Below, piece by piece: positions 1 through 9,571 of a DNA stretch of 64,000 bases (positions are counted from its first letter, which is position 1; each line of letters opens with the position of its first letter). The translations under genes and the position numbers were made by a program. Origin of the DNA: Nitrosomonas sp. (GTDB lineage Bacteria > Pseudomonadota > Gammaproteobacteria > Burkholderiales > Nitrosomonadaceae); contig JADJLM010000004.1 in NCBI GenBank assembly GCA_016710135.1, positions 62,001 to 126,000 on the forward strand. Direction: 5' to 3'. The notes below the pieces were generated by a model. That model had not been told where the DNA came from. It did no database searches and saw nothing but the letters and a program-made list of their open reading frames with translations.

Positions 1-676
1 CGGGTTTAAAGGTATCCCATTGCTCGCGTAGCATGGGCAGTTCATGGCTTTTCTTGTTGCCAACTTTGCGACTCAACAAAGCGCCTCTTTGCAGGCAAAA
101 GCAAGCGCAGATGGCTGCTTGCGGAAAACCACAACCTGCCTTTTGGTGTCGTTGCTGTGGCCACACCAGCTGGTTTGCCATCGTGTCGGGCATGCTTACG
201 CCCGTGCCATCCACCACGACAACTCGACGGCCATTCATGCGATCAGGATTAAAAATATTCAGCAGCCGATTAGCGGTATGCTCAAGTATTATCTCAAGCC
301 CCAGCAGATCCAGTTTGCTGCGTGCCTGGCAGTAAGCCGCAGTTGACGACGAGGGCAAGGGTTTTGATTTCATCGCGGCAAAGGCTTGGAGTTTGCGTAT
401 CACTTCCTGACATCCGCCATCATCGCCTAACACTTGAGAAAAAAGGCCCAGAAAGTGTTTTTCTTTGCTGAAGAAACGTCGACGACTGAGAGCCCCAGAT
501 TCTGAGGGACGCAGATACTGGCTGGGAATGAAATTCCGAAAACATTCACCTAGTTGACTAAACGTTTTTTGCTTTAGCTTCGCGATCTCATCGGAAAGTT
601 TCTGACTAGCTGAGCGAGGCTTTCTACGGAGTGTTTGGAGGTGAAAACCAGGAAATAAAGACGTTGTATTTTGCAT
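1..676 (-). pseudogene. IS4-family DDE transposase, partial and frameshifted
   Basis: The start codon is at 676 on the minus strand and the protein begins MQNTTSLFPGF. Sense reading gives the conserved N-terminal region of IS4-type transposases (LGECFRNFIP, then LRPSESGALSRRRFFSKENTFWAFF). Right after FWAFF the frame breaks at a run of six A on the plus strand (439-444). A seventh base would restore the family sequence SQVLGDDGG, and the frame then stays open to the window edge. The catalytic C-terminal half is outside the window. The same six-base run occurs in the right copy, so this is either a shared lesion, a recoding site or a shared base-calling error. Confidence 0.85.
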
Positions 677-749
677 AGCGAATTATGCCATTTCACTCAC
701 CATTTTTCAGCTTATTCCCTTGCTAAAAAGGCTTAACTTAGTGCCATTC
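1..749 (-). mobile_element. IS4-family insertion sequence, left copy, cut by window edge
   Basis: This is a near-identical inverted copy of the element at 60682-62235. The outer end at 749 carries the terminal repeat GTGCCATTC preceded by GCTTAACTTA, matching the ends of the right copy. The element reads leftward, so its 3' part lies outside the window. A few substitutions separate the copies. This copy keeps a CC at the position where the right copy has lost one C (right copy about 61041). Its insertion point lies just past the last gene of the T6SS effector module. Confidence 0.93.
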
Positions 750-885
750 GGGTCTGGCCCCTTTTCTCCTCATCCCCGTCCGTTGACTATATTAAACGAT
801 GGTTCTATGGGCTGTCATTCTGCAAAATACGATGGTAGACCCCTTCATGTTCTTAACGCTAGAACTCAGAATTTCCAAACGGTTT
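750..885. other. Short intergenic spacer between IS copy and effector module
   Basis: About 135 bases between the IS end and the stop codon of the last gene of the module. I see no convincing terminator hairpin with a T-run and no gene here. Confidence 0.5.
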
Positions 886-1869
886 CTAATGCTGCAGATA
901 CTTGGCTCTCAAGGTTTGGTATTGCTCCTCCAAGTTTCGGTTCCCAGCCGAATTATCGTTGGCGGCCAGTGAACGTCGCTGCTCGAAACAGCTTTCTAAT
1001 CGCTGCCGCATGGATCGTCTTTGGCTGCGAAAGTCTTCGTCGTCGCAGAATTTAAAAATTAATCCGAGACTGTAAACATACTGTATGGCTAGTCTTGGGT
1101 CGAGCTCATTGGAAAAGACACGGCAAAGGAATGCCAGAACGGCATCTCGAGAGTCGCCCCATTTTTCCTGGATAACGTTATAGACCACGATATTAAAGCC
1201 GAAAGCACGGAACTCGCGGCTTAGTTGCGAGTTCGACAGAGCCTGCTCCAGAATCAGTACGAGCTGCGGCCATTCTCCACGATCCGCGATAAAGGACCGG
1301 AGTGCCGCTTTTCGACATTCGTCCGATACGCAGCTTTTTATGGACAAAAGCCATCGTTTGACCCGCTCCGACTGGTCGGCAATGGCTTGTGCTTGAACAA
1401 TTTCCTTTACCAAGCCAATTAGGTTCTCCTCGCCAGCGCCACTAGGAAGTACCTTCAAAATAGATTCAGGCGATGTGTCGCCAAAAAATATTACAACTTG
1501 ACCATCCAAAGTCAACTCGCCGTACACTGACTCCCAGTCGGCGGTGGAGGGATCTTTCGGTAAGACTATCGACTGCTCCGCTCGGGAAAATCGGACAGCT
1601 CCCGATGGCGCCTGTCCCTTTAAGGTTTGAGGTTTATCGATAACCCCACTGACGACCCACCTCAGCGGGATGCTATCCGCACCTCCTTCAGATCGTAATT
1701 GCACATTCTGCGAGTAATTGGAAATTGGTCCAGCTAGAATAGTTGTAGACTGGGCGATAAGGGTCTCCGACCCTCTCCTGTAAATCTCGTCGGCTCGATG
1801 TGATCCAGCATTGGTTTGATTCATGATTGTTCCTAATATAGCAAGATACAATAGATTCGAGAGTTTCAT
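886..1869 (-). CDS. Exported protein of unknown function, last gene of the VgrG module
   Basis: A 327-residue protein I do not recognise. The first ~22 residues (MKLSNLLYLAILGTIMNQTNA) look like a Sec signal peptide, so the product should be periplasmic or outer-membrane associated. The rest is soluble and divides into a beta-rich half (to about residue 130) and an alpha-helical half with paired cysteines (SCVSDEC, and FCDDEDF later). The start lies 3 nt after the stop of the upstream gene, so it is co-transcribed with the Cys-rich protein at 1873-2979. In T6SS effector modules a signal-peptide-bearing terminal gene is often an immunity protein against a periplasm-acting toxin. That is inference only. 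Confidence 0.7.
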   Translation of the reverse strand: MKLSNLLYLAILGTIMNQTNAGSHRADEIYRRGSETLIAQSTTILAGPISNYSQNVQLRSEGGADSIPLRWVVSGVIDKPQTLKGQAPSGAVRFSRAEQSIVLPKDPSTADWESVYGELTLDGQVVIFFGDTSPESILKVLPSGAGEENLIGLVKEIVQAQAIADQSERVKRWLLSIKSCVSDECRKAALRSFIADRGEWPQLVLILEQALSNSQLSREFRAFGFNIVVYNVIQEKWGDSRDAVLAFLCRVFSNELDPRLAIQYVYSLGLIFKFCDDEDFRSQRRSMRQRLESCFEQRRSLAANDNSAGNRNLEEQYQTLRAKYLQH

Positions 1870-1872
1870 TTC

Positions 1873-2979
1873 TCAAATACCGGGTGCTGCGGTTGAAGTC
1901 ACGGTATGATCACGGTTCGGAAAAGGCTCTGTCAAAACAGGGATTGGCCCCCTTCCCTTTCCGAGAGCACCTATGGTTGGAGCCCTTGATGCGGGGGTAC
2001 AGCGGCTTGTGACAGGTTGGGTTGTGTCGACCGTGACATTCAACTGCATGGACCAGGCAAAGTTGCGTAGAAACACAAAAGAATTGTCTCGGTCATGGAC
2101 TTCCCATTCGATGTTTTGAACTACCAGCCATGCATGAAAACTATTTGAAAAAAATATTTGGCGAAGCTGTCGGTTGATCGCCGGAGGCGGTGCAGGAGCC
2201 GCCGGTCGCGGATCAAGCCAGCTGGCACCATTACCGGGACTATCAAAGTGATGTGCAGTCTGTTTGTCCCTGTCCGCAGTGAATTGATTAGTCACATCGT
2301 ACCAGGGCACTGGAGTTACCTCATCGCCATCACGAATAGGCAAAGCTACGGTAACTTGAATTAAGGTGTGGGTATATCGAATTCTCCGATCATTAGTCAA
2401 CACATTCTGAATCCAGCCAACCCGATGATTTTTAGCGCAATCGGACTTTCTCGGGCATGAAGCATCAAGTTGAATCTCAATTCTCGGATCCGTTACCATA
2501 GTATCAATACCTGCTGCATTGCCAAGATTAACCTGGCCGGCCATTTCATTTGCCTGTGTCACACCCGCATGGATTGCCGTATTGGTGACAACGAAATCAA
2601 TCTTGTGAATCGGGACGGTCTTACTGTCAGTCGCTGTGCCATTCGGATGCGTGTAGGTCACCTGAAGATTGGCACTCTGGGCTGGAATGTTTCCGTTGGT
2701 ATTATCGGGCTGGAAGCTACGGAGATTCACGCTGGAACCTGTGCTTACAGGATTTCCTGAACCATCCACAAGTTTTGCGCCACCACCCGAAACGGTCCAA
2801 CTATAGGTTCCACCGGATGGACTTCCTGTTGCAGTGATTGCCAGGGGATGCCCAGGACATGCCACAGAAGCGGATAAACTGATGGCAACGGTTACCTCTA
2901 ATGGGCAGCGCTTGGTGGGGTCGTCGCAGGACTTACTAGCATCAGTGCCTGCATTGGGTTTGGTAGGGCTGCAGCTCAC
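1873..2979 (-). CDS. T6SS-associated Cys-rich Ig-like protein, candidate cargo
   Basis: A 368-residue protein without a signal peptide. It starts with GTG, which overlaps the preceding stop (GTGA), indicating translational coupling. The N-terminus is Cys-rich (SCSPTK, KSCDDPTKRCPLEV). A PKD/Ig-like stretch follows at residues ~35-125 (SPSGGTYSWTVSGG), then a mixed domain with DASCPRKSDCAKNH and a conserved-looking FHAWLVVQNIEWEVHDRD segment. It sits downstream of vgrG, DUF4123 adaptor, PAAR and two small paralogues, which is where VgrG-loaded cargo is usually encoded. I cannot name a catalytic domain. A structural spike extension is an alternative to a toxin. Confidence 0.72.
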   Translation of the reverse strand: MSCSPTKPNAGTDASKSCDDPTKRCPLEVTVAISLSASVACPGHPLAITATGSPSGGTYSWTVSGGGAKLVDGSGNPVSTGSSVNLRSFQPDNTNGNIPAQSANLQVTYTHPNGTATDSKTVPIHKIDFVVTNTAIHAGVTQANEMAGQVNLGNAAGIDTMVTDPRIEIQLDASCPRKSDCAKNHRVGWIQNVLTNDRRIRYTHTLIQVTVALPIRDGDEVTPVPWYDVTNQFTADRDKQTAHHFDSPGNGASWLDPRPAAPAPPPAINRQLRQIFFSNSFHAWLVVQNIEWEVHDRDNSFVFLRNFAWSMQLNVTVDTTQPVTSRCTPASRAPTIGALGKGRGPIPVLTEPFPNRDHTVTSTAAPGI

Positions 2980-3347
2980 ACTAGCCCCCTCTCATCGGAG
3001 TAAGCCAGGAATTGTTTAATCCAAGTCACTGCCTCGGTTTCCAGGCGTTTAGCACGCGCAGCCGGATCAACAATGGTCTCGTCCTGAAGGATTCTTGCGA
3101 TCCAGGGATAAAGCGGGTCGATGGCGCATTTATGACCTAGAGTCAGCATTAATCCAGCAACTAAGGCTGTTCCACGATTTGTTGTGAAATTCTGCCGTTG
3201 AGCTCCACTCAATCCTTTTTTTATCAGAGCTTCAAGCCCGTCTTTTCCTACATAATTAGCTTTTTGAGGGTATAGATAAGTAATTAATTTCAGCATCGCG
3301 GAACTGAAATCTATCGCAAGTTCTGGCAGTGGCAATCTAACTGACAT
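2976..3347 (-). CDS. Small T6SS-module protein, paralogue of the 3369-3752 product
   Basis: A 123-residue soluble protein. It aligns with its upstream neighbour: both have a G-x-x-x-A-Q-x-x-x-F segment, then RG...L.L.L.LG, D(P)xYPWxAxIL and a C-terminal helix beginning RAxxLE/Y. Small proteins with this (Y/L)PWAxxIL signature next to PAAR/DUF4150 genes are, from memory, common in VgrG-type modules, but I know of no assigned function. Its stop overlaps the GTG start of the Cys-rich protein gene. Possible roles are an adaptor or chaperone for cargo, or immunity. Confidence 0.72.
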   Translation of the reverse strand: MSVRLPLPELAIDFSSAMLKLITYLYPQKANYVGKDGLEALIKKGLSGAQRQNFTTNRGTALVAGLMLTLGHKCAIDPLYPWIARILQDETIVDPAARAKRLETEAVTWIKQFLAYSDERGLV

Positions 3348-3368
3348 TAAAGTATTTTTTCAAAGCAT

Positions 3369-3752
3369 CTATAGCATAAGCACCATTGGGTCCCGCCACT
3401 TTTTGCCGATAATCCATCGTCTTTCATAAAGACTTTCTGCACGCTGCATTTGTGTACCAGATTCTTGGTTGGTCAATATTTCTGCTGCCCAGGGATATTG
3501 GGGGTCAGTATCAAAATAGCTGCCGAATAACAACATTAGCTCGAGATAAAGACGTACGGGGCCGCGATAAGTAAAGCCATACTGCGCAGCCTGACTCATT
3601 CCAAGTCGAATTACCTTGCGCATCTGTTCTTCGCCAACAACCTTGTACAGGGGTGGAGAAAATTTGGCCAGATGCTCAACCATTTCATCTTCAAAAGACA
3701 GTAATGCTGTTTTTTTGAAAACATCCATTTGTTCTGCACGAATAACCAGCAT
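3369..3752 (-). CDS. Small T6SS-module protein, paralogue of the 2976-3347 product
   Basis: A 127-residue protein starting MLVIRAEQMDVFKK. A good ribosome binding site (AAGGAAAAGAG) lies directly before the ATG at 3752. The central sequence YGFTYRGPVRLYLELML and DTDPQYPWAAEIL matches the adjacent paralogue, so this is a tandem duplication that has diverged strongly. No signal peptide or membrane segment is seen. It lies immediately downstream of the PAAR gene. Function unknown; see the paralogue for options. Confidence 0.72.
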   Translation of the reverse strand: MLVIRAEQMDVFKKTALLSFEDEMVEHLAKFSPPLYKVVGEEQMRKVIRLGMSQAAQYGFTYRGPVRLYLELMLLFGSYFDTDPQYPWAAEILTNQESGTQMQRAESLYERRWIIGKKWRDPMVLML

Positions 3753-3768
3753 CTCTCTTTTCCTTCGT

Positions 3769-4160
3769 TTAAGGAATCTGCTCCGTTACCTGCCCCGGAT
3801 TTACTACTGAGATCACCCCCCTCCCCACATACACATGAGGGTGTGGGTATTATCCAGTGCGGGCATATTACCAAGCAGAACGGTGGGTGTACCCGTTATC
3901 CAGGGCGTTGTAGTTACAGGCATACAGGGCATTGGCGTGAGAACGCCCATCGCCGCTGCAGTAGCAGATGCAACTGCCGGGTTACTCGGTGTGGTACACA
4001 TCCCAAACGGCATGATATTTACCATTGGTTTGTGATCCATAATATTGGCTGCAGGCATATTACTAGTCAATGTGCGGTTCTGCGGTAATACCACCAATGT
4101 GCTGGGTGCCACACCAAAACTACACATTAAGGTTGCGCCGTTACATACGTGCATGGGCAT
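3769..4160 (-). CDS. PAAR-like (DUF4150) spike-tip protein, frameshifted near the end
   Basis: A PAAR-like protein that should cap the VgrG spike and carry or recruit cargo. The N-terminus MPMHVCNGATLMCSFGVAPS and the repeated N-x-P and NIMPFGMCT motifs are typical of the DUF4150 branch. The frame stops at 3813 after MCMWGGG. A run of six C on the plus strand (3816-3821) needs one more base to continue as VISVVNPGQVTEQIP and stop at 3769, which restores the usual C-terminus (~130 residues). I annotate the restored span. It follows the DUF4123 adaptor gene and precedes the paired small proteins. Confidence 0.85.
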
Positions 4161-4216
4161 ATTTGCCTCCTTTGCGTTATCGTTAGTCTATTAGAAAGAT
4201 TCGGGGTTTTCATGAG

Positions 4217-4762
4217 TTACGTTAATGAATGTTGATGCGTTTCAAGTTTGTTTGCGTTGATAGAAAAATGAAGCAGCATATTGGAATTCTTATCCTCCAT
4301 TAAGTAGCTTGTGACTGGGCCAAATACGGTTGCTAGCTCTTCACTATTGCAGGTTGGTAGATACGTTCTCAGCACACGTGGATCGTAGTAACGAAAATAC
4401 ATTGGTTTGGTGTCTGTATCGTAAACCATTAGAAACTTGCGCAGATGCCGCTTGAGATCTCTGAAAGTCGCTGCAGTATGTATGAAAACTCCCCAACTAT
4501 CTCCCCATCCTTCGTCGATCAACCAATTTGAGAATAGTTTGTCTTTTTCGAGTTTCACTAAGTAAGGTGCTGCTTCTGCTAAACCGGAGTCAAGCTCGCC
4601 TCTATAGAGGCATTCATATTCACATCCTGATTGTAGGATTGCCGGATAAATACCTTCATTGCGTGCTCCATCTAAAATAGCATATAAATAAATACCACCT
4701 GCTTGCGGTATAGACCAAAGTAAATTAGTAATTTTTTCTGAGTTGGACGATACCATTTTCAA
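4217..4762 (-). CDS. DUF4123-domain T6SS adaptor/chaperone
   Basis: A 181-residue DUF4123-type protein; these are adaptors (Tap/Tec) that load a specific effector onto VgrG. Visible family features are the start YLYAILDGARN, the central L-V-K-L-E segment with WGVFIHTAATFRDLKRHLRKFL, and the MYFRYYDPRVLRTYLPTC block with the characteristic FRYYDPRV core. The start at 4762 lies 6 nt downstream of the reconstructed vgrG stop, so the two are tightly coupled. Its partner should be the PAAR protein or the Cys-rich protein encoded next. Confidence 0.9.
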   Translation of the reverse strand: MKMVSSNSEKITNLLWSIPQAGGIYLYAILDGARNEGIYPAILQSGCEYECLYRGELDSGLAEAAPYLVKLEKDKLFSNWLIDEGWGDSWGVFIHTAATFRDLKRHLRKFLMVYDTDTKPMYFRYYDPRVLRTYLPTCNSEELATVFGPVTSYLMEDKNSNMLLHFSINANKLETHQHSLT

Positions 4763-4768
4763 TAGATC

Positions 4769-6885
4769 CTAAGCATGTGCACTCGCTGCTTTTCGAGCTG
4801 CTTCACATTTTTCACAAAAAGGTGTACCTGTTTTGCAGCTTCTTTTAATGCAATCGCTTGCGGTGAAGGGCGACTGGGAGCAGTTGGTTCTTGAAATGTA
4901 TTCGCGGGAGGAGGCGCGCCCTTATCGCCTGGTTTCGCTTTGTCAGCTTCGGTGGGTGCCTTGGGAGCCGCAGGGGAGCTACCAGAGCCGCTCCCCGCGC
5001 TCCCCCACTATTAATGAAAACCATCGCACCTTGAATATAAACGCCGGAAGGATTTAGATTCACAAAATTACCCCCTACTTTGAGGGTTAAGTTTGCACCA
5101 GCTTCGATAACCAGATTCATGCCCGCTTTAAGATGAATTTCCGTTCCAGCATCGAGCGCATGCTTCATACCCACTTTTTGCTGGAGATCCATCGCGATAT
5201 CTTGAGAAAGCACTCCATTAACCTTCTCGTTCTGATCACCCTGAATCGTTAAATGTTTATCACCTTCCACCTTTTCAAGTTGATCCGCTTTAATAATCAA
5301 ATGGCGATCTTTCCCGATCCACTCCATAGAATCATTTTTAACACGGATATCTTGGTCGCGTTCAGCATGTAAGAATACTTGTTCGCTCCCCTTTTTATCT
5401 TCAAAACGAAATTCATTAAAACCACCCCCTCCTTTCGAAGCGTTGGATTTCATCGTACTTTTCGTCATCTCCGCTGGTAGCTCATAGGGTGGCATTTGCT
5501 CTGCGTTATAGACTCGTCCGATGCTAATCGGTCTATCTGGATCTCCCTCCAAGAAGTCAACGATCACTTCTTGACCAATCCGTGGAATAGCAATCATGCC
5601 CCAATTTTTACCCGCCCATGAGCTTGCAACACGTATCCAGCAAGAGCTATCTTCATTCGCTTTACTTCTGCGATCCCAATGAAATTGCACCTTGACTCGC
5701 CCATATTTATCCGTATGAATTTCCTCGCCGCTGGGTCCGACGACGATCGCCGTTTGGGTACCGCGTACAATCGGTTTGGGTGTATAACGATTGGGTCGAA
5801 ATGGGACTGAAGCGGGAATACAAGTAAAACGATTGCGATAGTGATGATCTTCAGGACCAGTCAAATCAGGAAAATTTCCACCAATACTGGCACTGTGCGT
5901 CACAGAAGTTAATACGTACGCTTTGTTTTGATCTCGGCGATTATGTTCTGTGAGCTCAAAACGAAAGCCTGGATTAAAATGACGACAATTTCCTTCAGCA
6001 TAAATTGTGGCATGCTCAACTTCTTCTTCTTCCATGCGCATGCGCACATATTTTTCGCCTTCATCCCGCTTTTCATAACCACCGGGATACTCATAAAGTT
6101 CATAAGCATGACTGTCAGTAAGCTTGGTACTACTATCAATTTTTGATAATAAGCTATTCGAGGGAGTTTCAAAGTTAAAATCTTTTACGGCATACCGTCC
6201 TGCACGTAAATCGTGATTAATTAGCCAGTTATCAATCCGACTTTCCCCCTTGTTTATAACCAGCACCGTCAACAAACTCATAAACAATTTTCAAGGGTTC
6301 AAGCGGTTTGTGAGCATTCTGAGAATCGGCCATCACCAGTACATGACGATTCTTTTCATGCGTAAAGTAGAAAAAAATTCCTTCTGCTTCCATTAAGCGC
6401 ATGACAAAATTACAAGCACTCTCCCGATATTGCACGCGATATTCCCAAGTTTTGTAACTCTGCTGTAGCTCTCGCTTAAAATCCTGAAAATTAAATTCTT
6501 TGAAAATGGTTTCTACGATATCTGGAACAGTCATTTTCTGGAAAATTCGGCAATCGCTTGTTCTCGTCAGAAACCAAAGCCAGGGAACCACTTCAGCTTG
6601 ATAACAAGCAAACCGACCAACACCAGGCAATTGTCTAAAGCGGTTTATAAATCCATTAAAATAACGTTCTTTCCCAATTCCATCAGGCATTCTAAGTGTG
6701 ATCGTTGCTGATTTACCCAGAATCTGACTCACATCGATGTTATGGTCTTCTGATAGTAATTCCAGTTGAAAAGTGAACAAGTTGGAAATCGCTTCTGTGC
6801 CAGAAAATGAGCGCAATAATAGCTTGTTGGGCTCTAGCGCCGTCGCTATGGCAATGAAGCGATTTTCTTGGACAAAATTTTCCAC
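4769..6885 (-). CDS. vgrG: VgrG spike protein, three single-base frameshifts
   Basis: A T6SS spike protein of about 705 residues after reconstruction. The gp27-like N-terminal part is at 6232-6885; the gp5/OB-fold and beta-helix part is downstream (RVKVQFHWDRRSK, WIRVASSWAGKNWGM, IPRIGQEVIVDFLEGDPDRP). One extra G at the 6245-6249 run breaks the frame before QGESRIDNW. Two lost bases, near 4991-5001 and at 4831-4834, scramble the tail. Corrected, the tail reads GSGSGSSPAAPKAPTEADK... and ends TGTPFCEKCEAARKAASAHA with a TAG at 4769. The FCEKC pair may bind a metal. No catalytic extension is seen, so cargo is probably carried by PAAR/DUF4123 partners. Confidence 0.92.
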
Positions 6886-6916
6886 GTTATTTCTCCGAGT
6901 TAATTCACGCTAACGC

Positions 6917-9557
6917 TTAATGAATCGTGTATAAGAAAGCACCTTGTTCATCAACAGTAACTTGAATTTGATTAATTGCTTCGCCTTCCGCCATTTTCGC
7001 AAGCACCGATTGAGAAATCTCCGGAAGTAATGTCCCCGTCAGAATGTAATCTACATTCCGCGCCCCACTATCTACTTCAGTACATCGACTACAAACCGCC
7101 TTAACCAGGGATTCATCATAACTAAATTCAGCTCGATGGTTCTCAAGTATTCTGCGTTGAATTTTTCCTAGCTTCAGGGAAATAATTTTATGCATGATTT
7201 CATCACGAATAGGGTAGTAAGGTATTACCGCTAGTCGTCCCAGGAAAGCAGGTTTAAACGCGCGCTGTAGTTCAGGCCGCAAGATCTCAGCCAGCTCTAC
7301 AGCATCCGGTATCACTTCCGCATCCAAACATTGATCCATAATCGTTGCGGTACCTACATTAGACGTTAGGATAATAACCGTATTCTTGAAATCGATTTCA
7401 CGCCCTTCTGCATCATCCATCATCCCTTTATCAAACACTTGAAAGAATAACTCTAATACATCTGGATGCGCTTTCTCGACTTCATCAAGCAAAACAACGC
7501 TATAAGGCTTACGCCTCACAGCCTCAGTCAATACCCCTCCCTCACCGTACCCAACATAACCGGGAGGGGATCCTTTCAGGGTAGCAACGGTATGTGCTTC
7601 CTGAAATTCGGACATATTAATCGTTACAATATTACGTTCTCCGCCATAGAGAATATCTGCTAGCGCGAGGGCTGTTTCTGTTTTACCTACACCACTAGGA
7701 CCAACGAGCAAAAATACCCCTTTAGGTTTACCTGGATCTTCAAGATTAGCTCGAGCAGTACGAATACGTTGAGCAATCGCTTCGAGTGCGTGTGTTTGGC
7801 CAATCACACGCTCTTCTAAAAGAGGCTTAAGCGATAGCACAGTATTGATTTCATCTTTCAGCATCTTGCCAAGTGGAATACCTGTCCACGCTGAGATAAC
7901 TTCACCCACCACTTGTCCATCAACACATACTTGAACTAGCGGTGTATCGCCTTGAAGTTTTGCTAACTCTTCACTTAGCTCATTGAGCTGTTGTTTTTGA
8001 TTTAATTGCGTAGCAGAGTTAAGTTGATTTTTTTCAAGATCGGTTTTTAGTGCTCGAATTTTTTCTACAAGACCCAATTCTTGTTGCCAACGTTTTCCAG
8101 TAAATCCAATTCGGTTACTTTGTTTTCCTTATCGCTTTCTAATGCCTTGATTCGATCTTGATGGTCTCCTCCACTGGCTTCCTCTCGTTTCAGAACACGA
8201 ATCTCTGTCTCCACATTCGTGATAGCACGTCGCATATCTTCGATTGCAGCAGGAACCGCAGTCTGTCCAATGGCGACTCGAGCACATGCCGTATCTAAAA
8301 CGCTTACAGCTTTGTCAGGCAATTGGCGGCCTGTAAGATACCGACTAGAAAGTCTGACCGCTTCAGCCACCGCCTCATCCAATATTCGGATATTGTGATG
8401 GTGCTCCATCATATCTGCCAATCCGCGTAACATCGCTACCGCTTGGGTTTCTGACGGCTCATCGACTTTCACAACCTGAAATCGCCTTGCAAGCGCTGCA
8501 TCTTTTTCAAAATATTTCTTATATTCCGACCAAGTTGTAGCTGCAATCGTACGTAATTCACCCGGGCTAGTGCTGGCTTTAATAAATTCGCAGCATCATT
8601 CTGACCGGCCGCCCCGCCGGCCCCAATCATGGTATGCGCTTCATCAATAAATAAAATAATGGGGTGAGGACTTCGTTTAACTTCTTCAATGACTGATTTC
8701 AAGCGATTTTCAAATTCACCTTTAACACTTGCACCGGCTTGCAGCAAACCTAGGTCTAGCATATGCAAAGCGACCGTTTTCAAGGGTGGCGGTACATCGC
8801 CTTGTGCTATCCGCAAAGCTAGGCCTTCTACTACCGCTGTTTTTCCAACCCCGGCTTCACCAGTTAATATAGGGTTATTCTGGCGACGACGCGTCAGGAT
8901 ATCAATCATTTGCCGGATTTCACGATCGCGTCCTAGCACAGGGTCAATCTTTCCTTGCTGTGCACGTTCCGTTAAATTGACTGTATATTGATCTAGACCT
9001 GGCGTTTTACCTAATTTGCCTTTTGGCGTAGTGCTATCGGTTGATGTTTGTTGTATTGAGTCAAGCGACTCAGAATATTGTATCTCAGCGGAAGCTGCCG
9101 TAATGTTTAAGAAACCTGCTCTTAATTCATCAATATTGATTTTATTTAACTGATTCAGTGAATTCTGTAATACTCGAATCAGTTCCTTATTACTCAGCAA
9201 TGCTAAAACGAGGTGTCCACTTCGTATACTTGTAGTTTTAAAATTGATGGAGGCTTCCAACCAAGCTTGTTCATAAAGTTTGGGCAAATGCGGAGACAAT
9301 ACGGGTGTTCGAGTATTACCTCTTTTTAGCCCCTCTAGGGCATCTGTTAGATCTTGTTGAACATTGCTTGGGTTAATTTCGAAATGCTGCAGGATACAGT
9401 GCAAGTCTGTATTAGATTGCTCTAGAATCTTTAACAAAACATGCTCGATATCAACTTCGTAATGCGTGTTTGAAAGGCACAAACCCGCTGCCCCTTCCAT
9501 CGCACTGCGGCACGTTGAATTTAATCTATCAATCAGTGATTTAAGGTTTGTTATCAT
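6917..9557 (-). CDS. clpV: ClpV (TssH) AAA+ ATPase, two single-base frameshifts
   Basis: The ClpB-like ATPase that disassembles contracted TssB/TssC sheath. The ATG at 9557 (MITNLKSLI) is preceded by AAAGGA and matches the family start; the GTG at 9575 is less likely. Visible parts are the N-domain (HYEVDIEHVLLKIL), AAA1 Walker A GEAGVGKTAV and Walker B ILFIDEAHTM, the coiled middle domain, and AAA2 Walker A GPSGVGKTETAL and Walker B VVLLDEVEKAH. The frame breaks twice: one C is missing at 8571-8573 (ARGELRTIAATTWSEYKK is restored) and one T at 8093-8096 (LLEKRWQQELGLVEK is restored). With both bases restored it is a full-length ~880-residue protein. Confidence 0.93.
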
Positions 9558-9571
9558 ATTTATCCTTTCTT

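Noticed and set aside
720..1055. Plus-strand ORF of 111 residues
   Set aside because: It is mostly antisense to the exported protein gene and starts inside the IS terminal repeat; no family resemblance.
4845..4990. Arg-rich C-terminal tail of VgrG as a DNA-binding extension
   Set aside because: It is an out-of-frame reading; the correct frame gives a Pro/Ala-rich linker and FCEKC end.
6917..9557. Three separate ClpV-like genes
   Set aside because: The pieces are consecutive parts of one ClpV joined by single-base corrections with no missing sequence.
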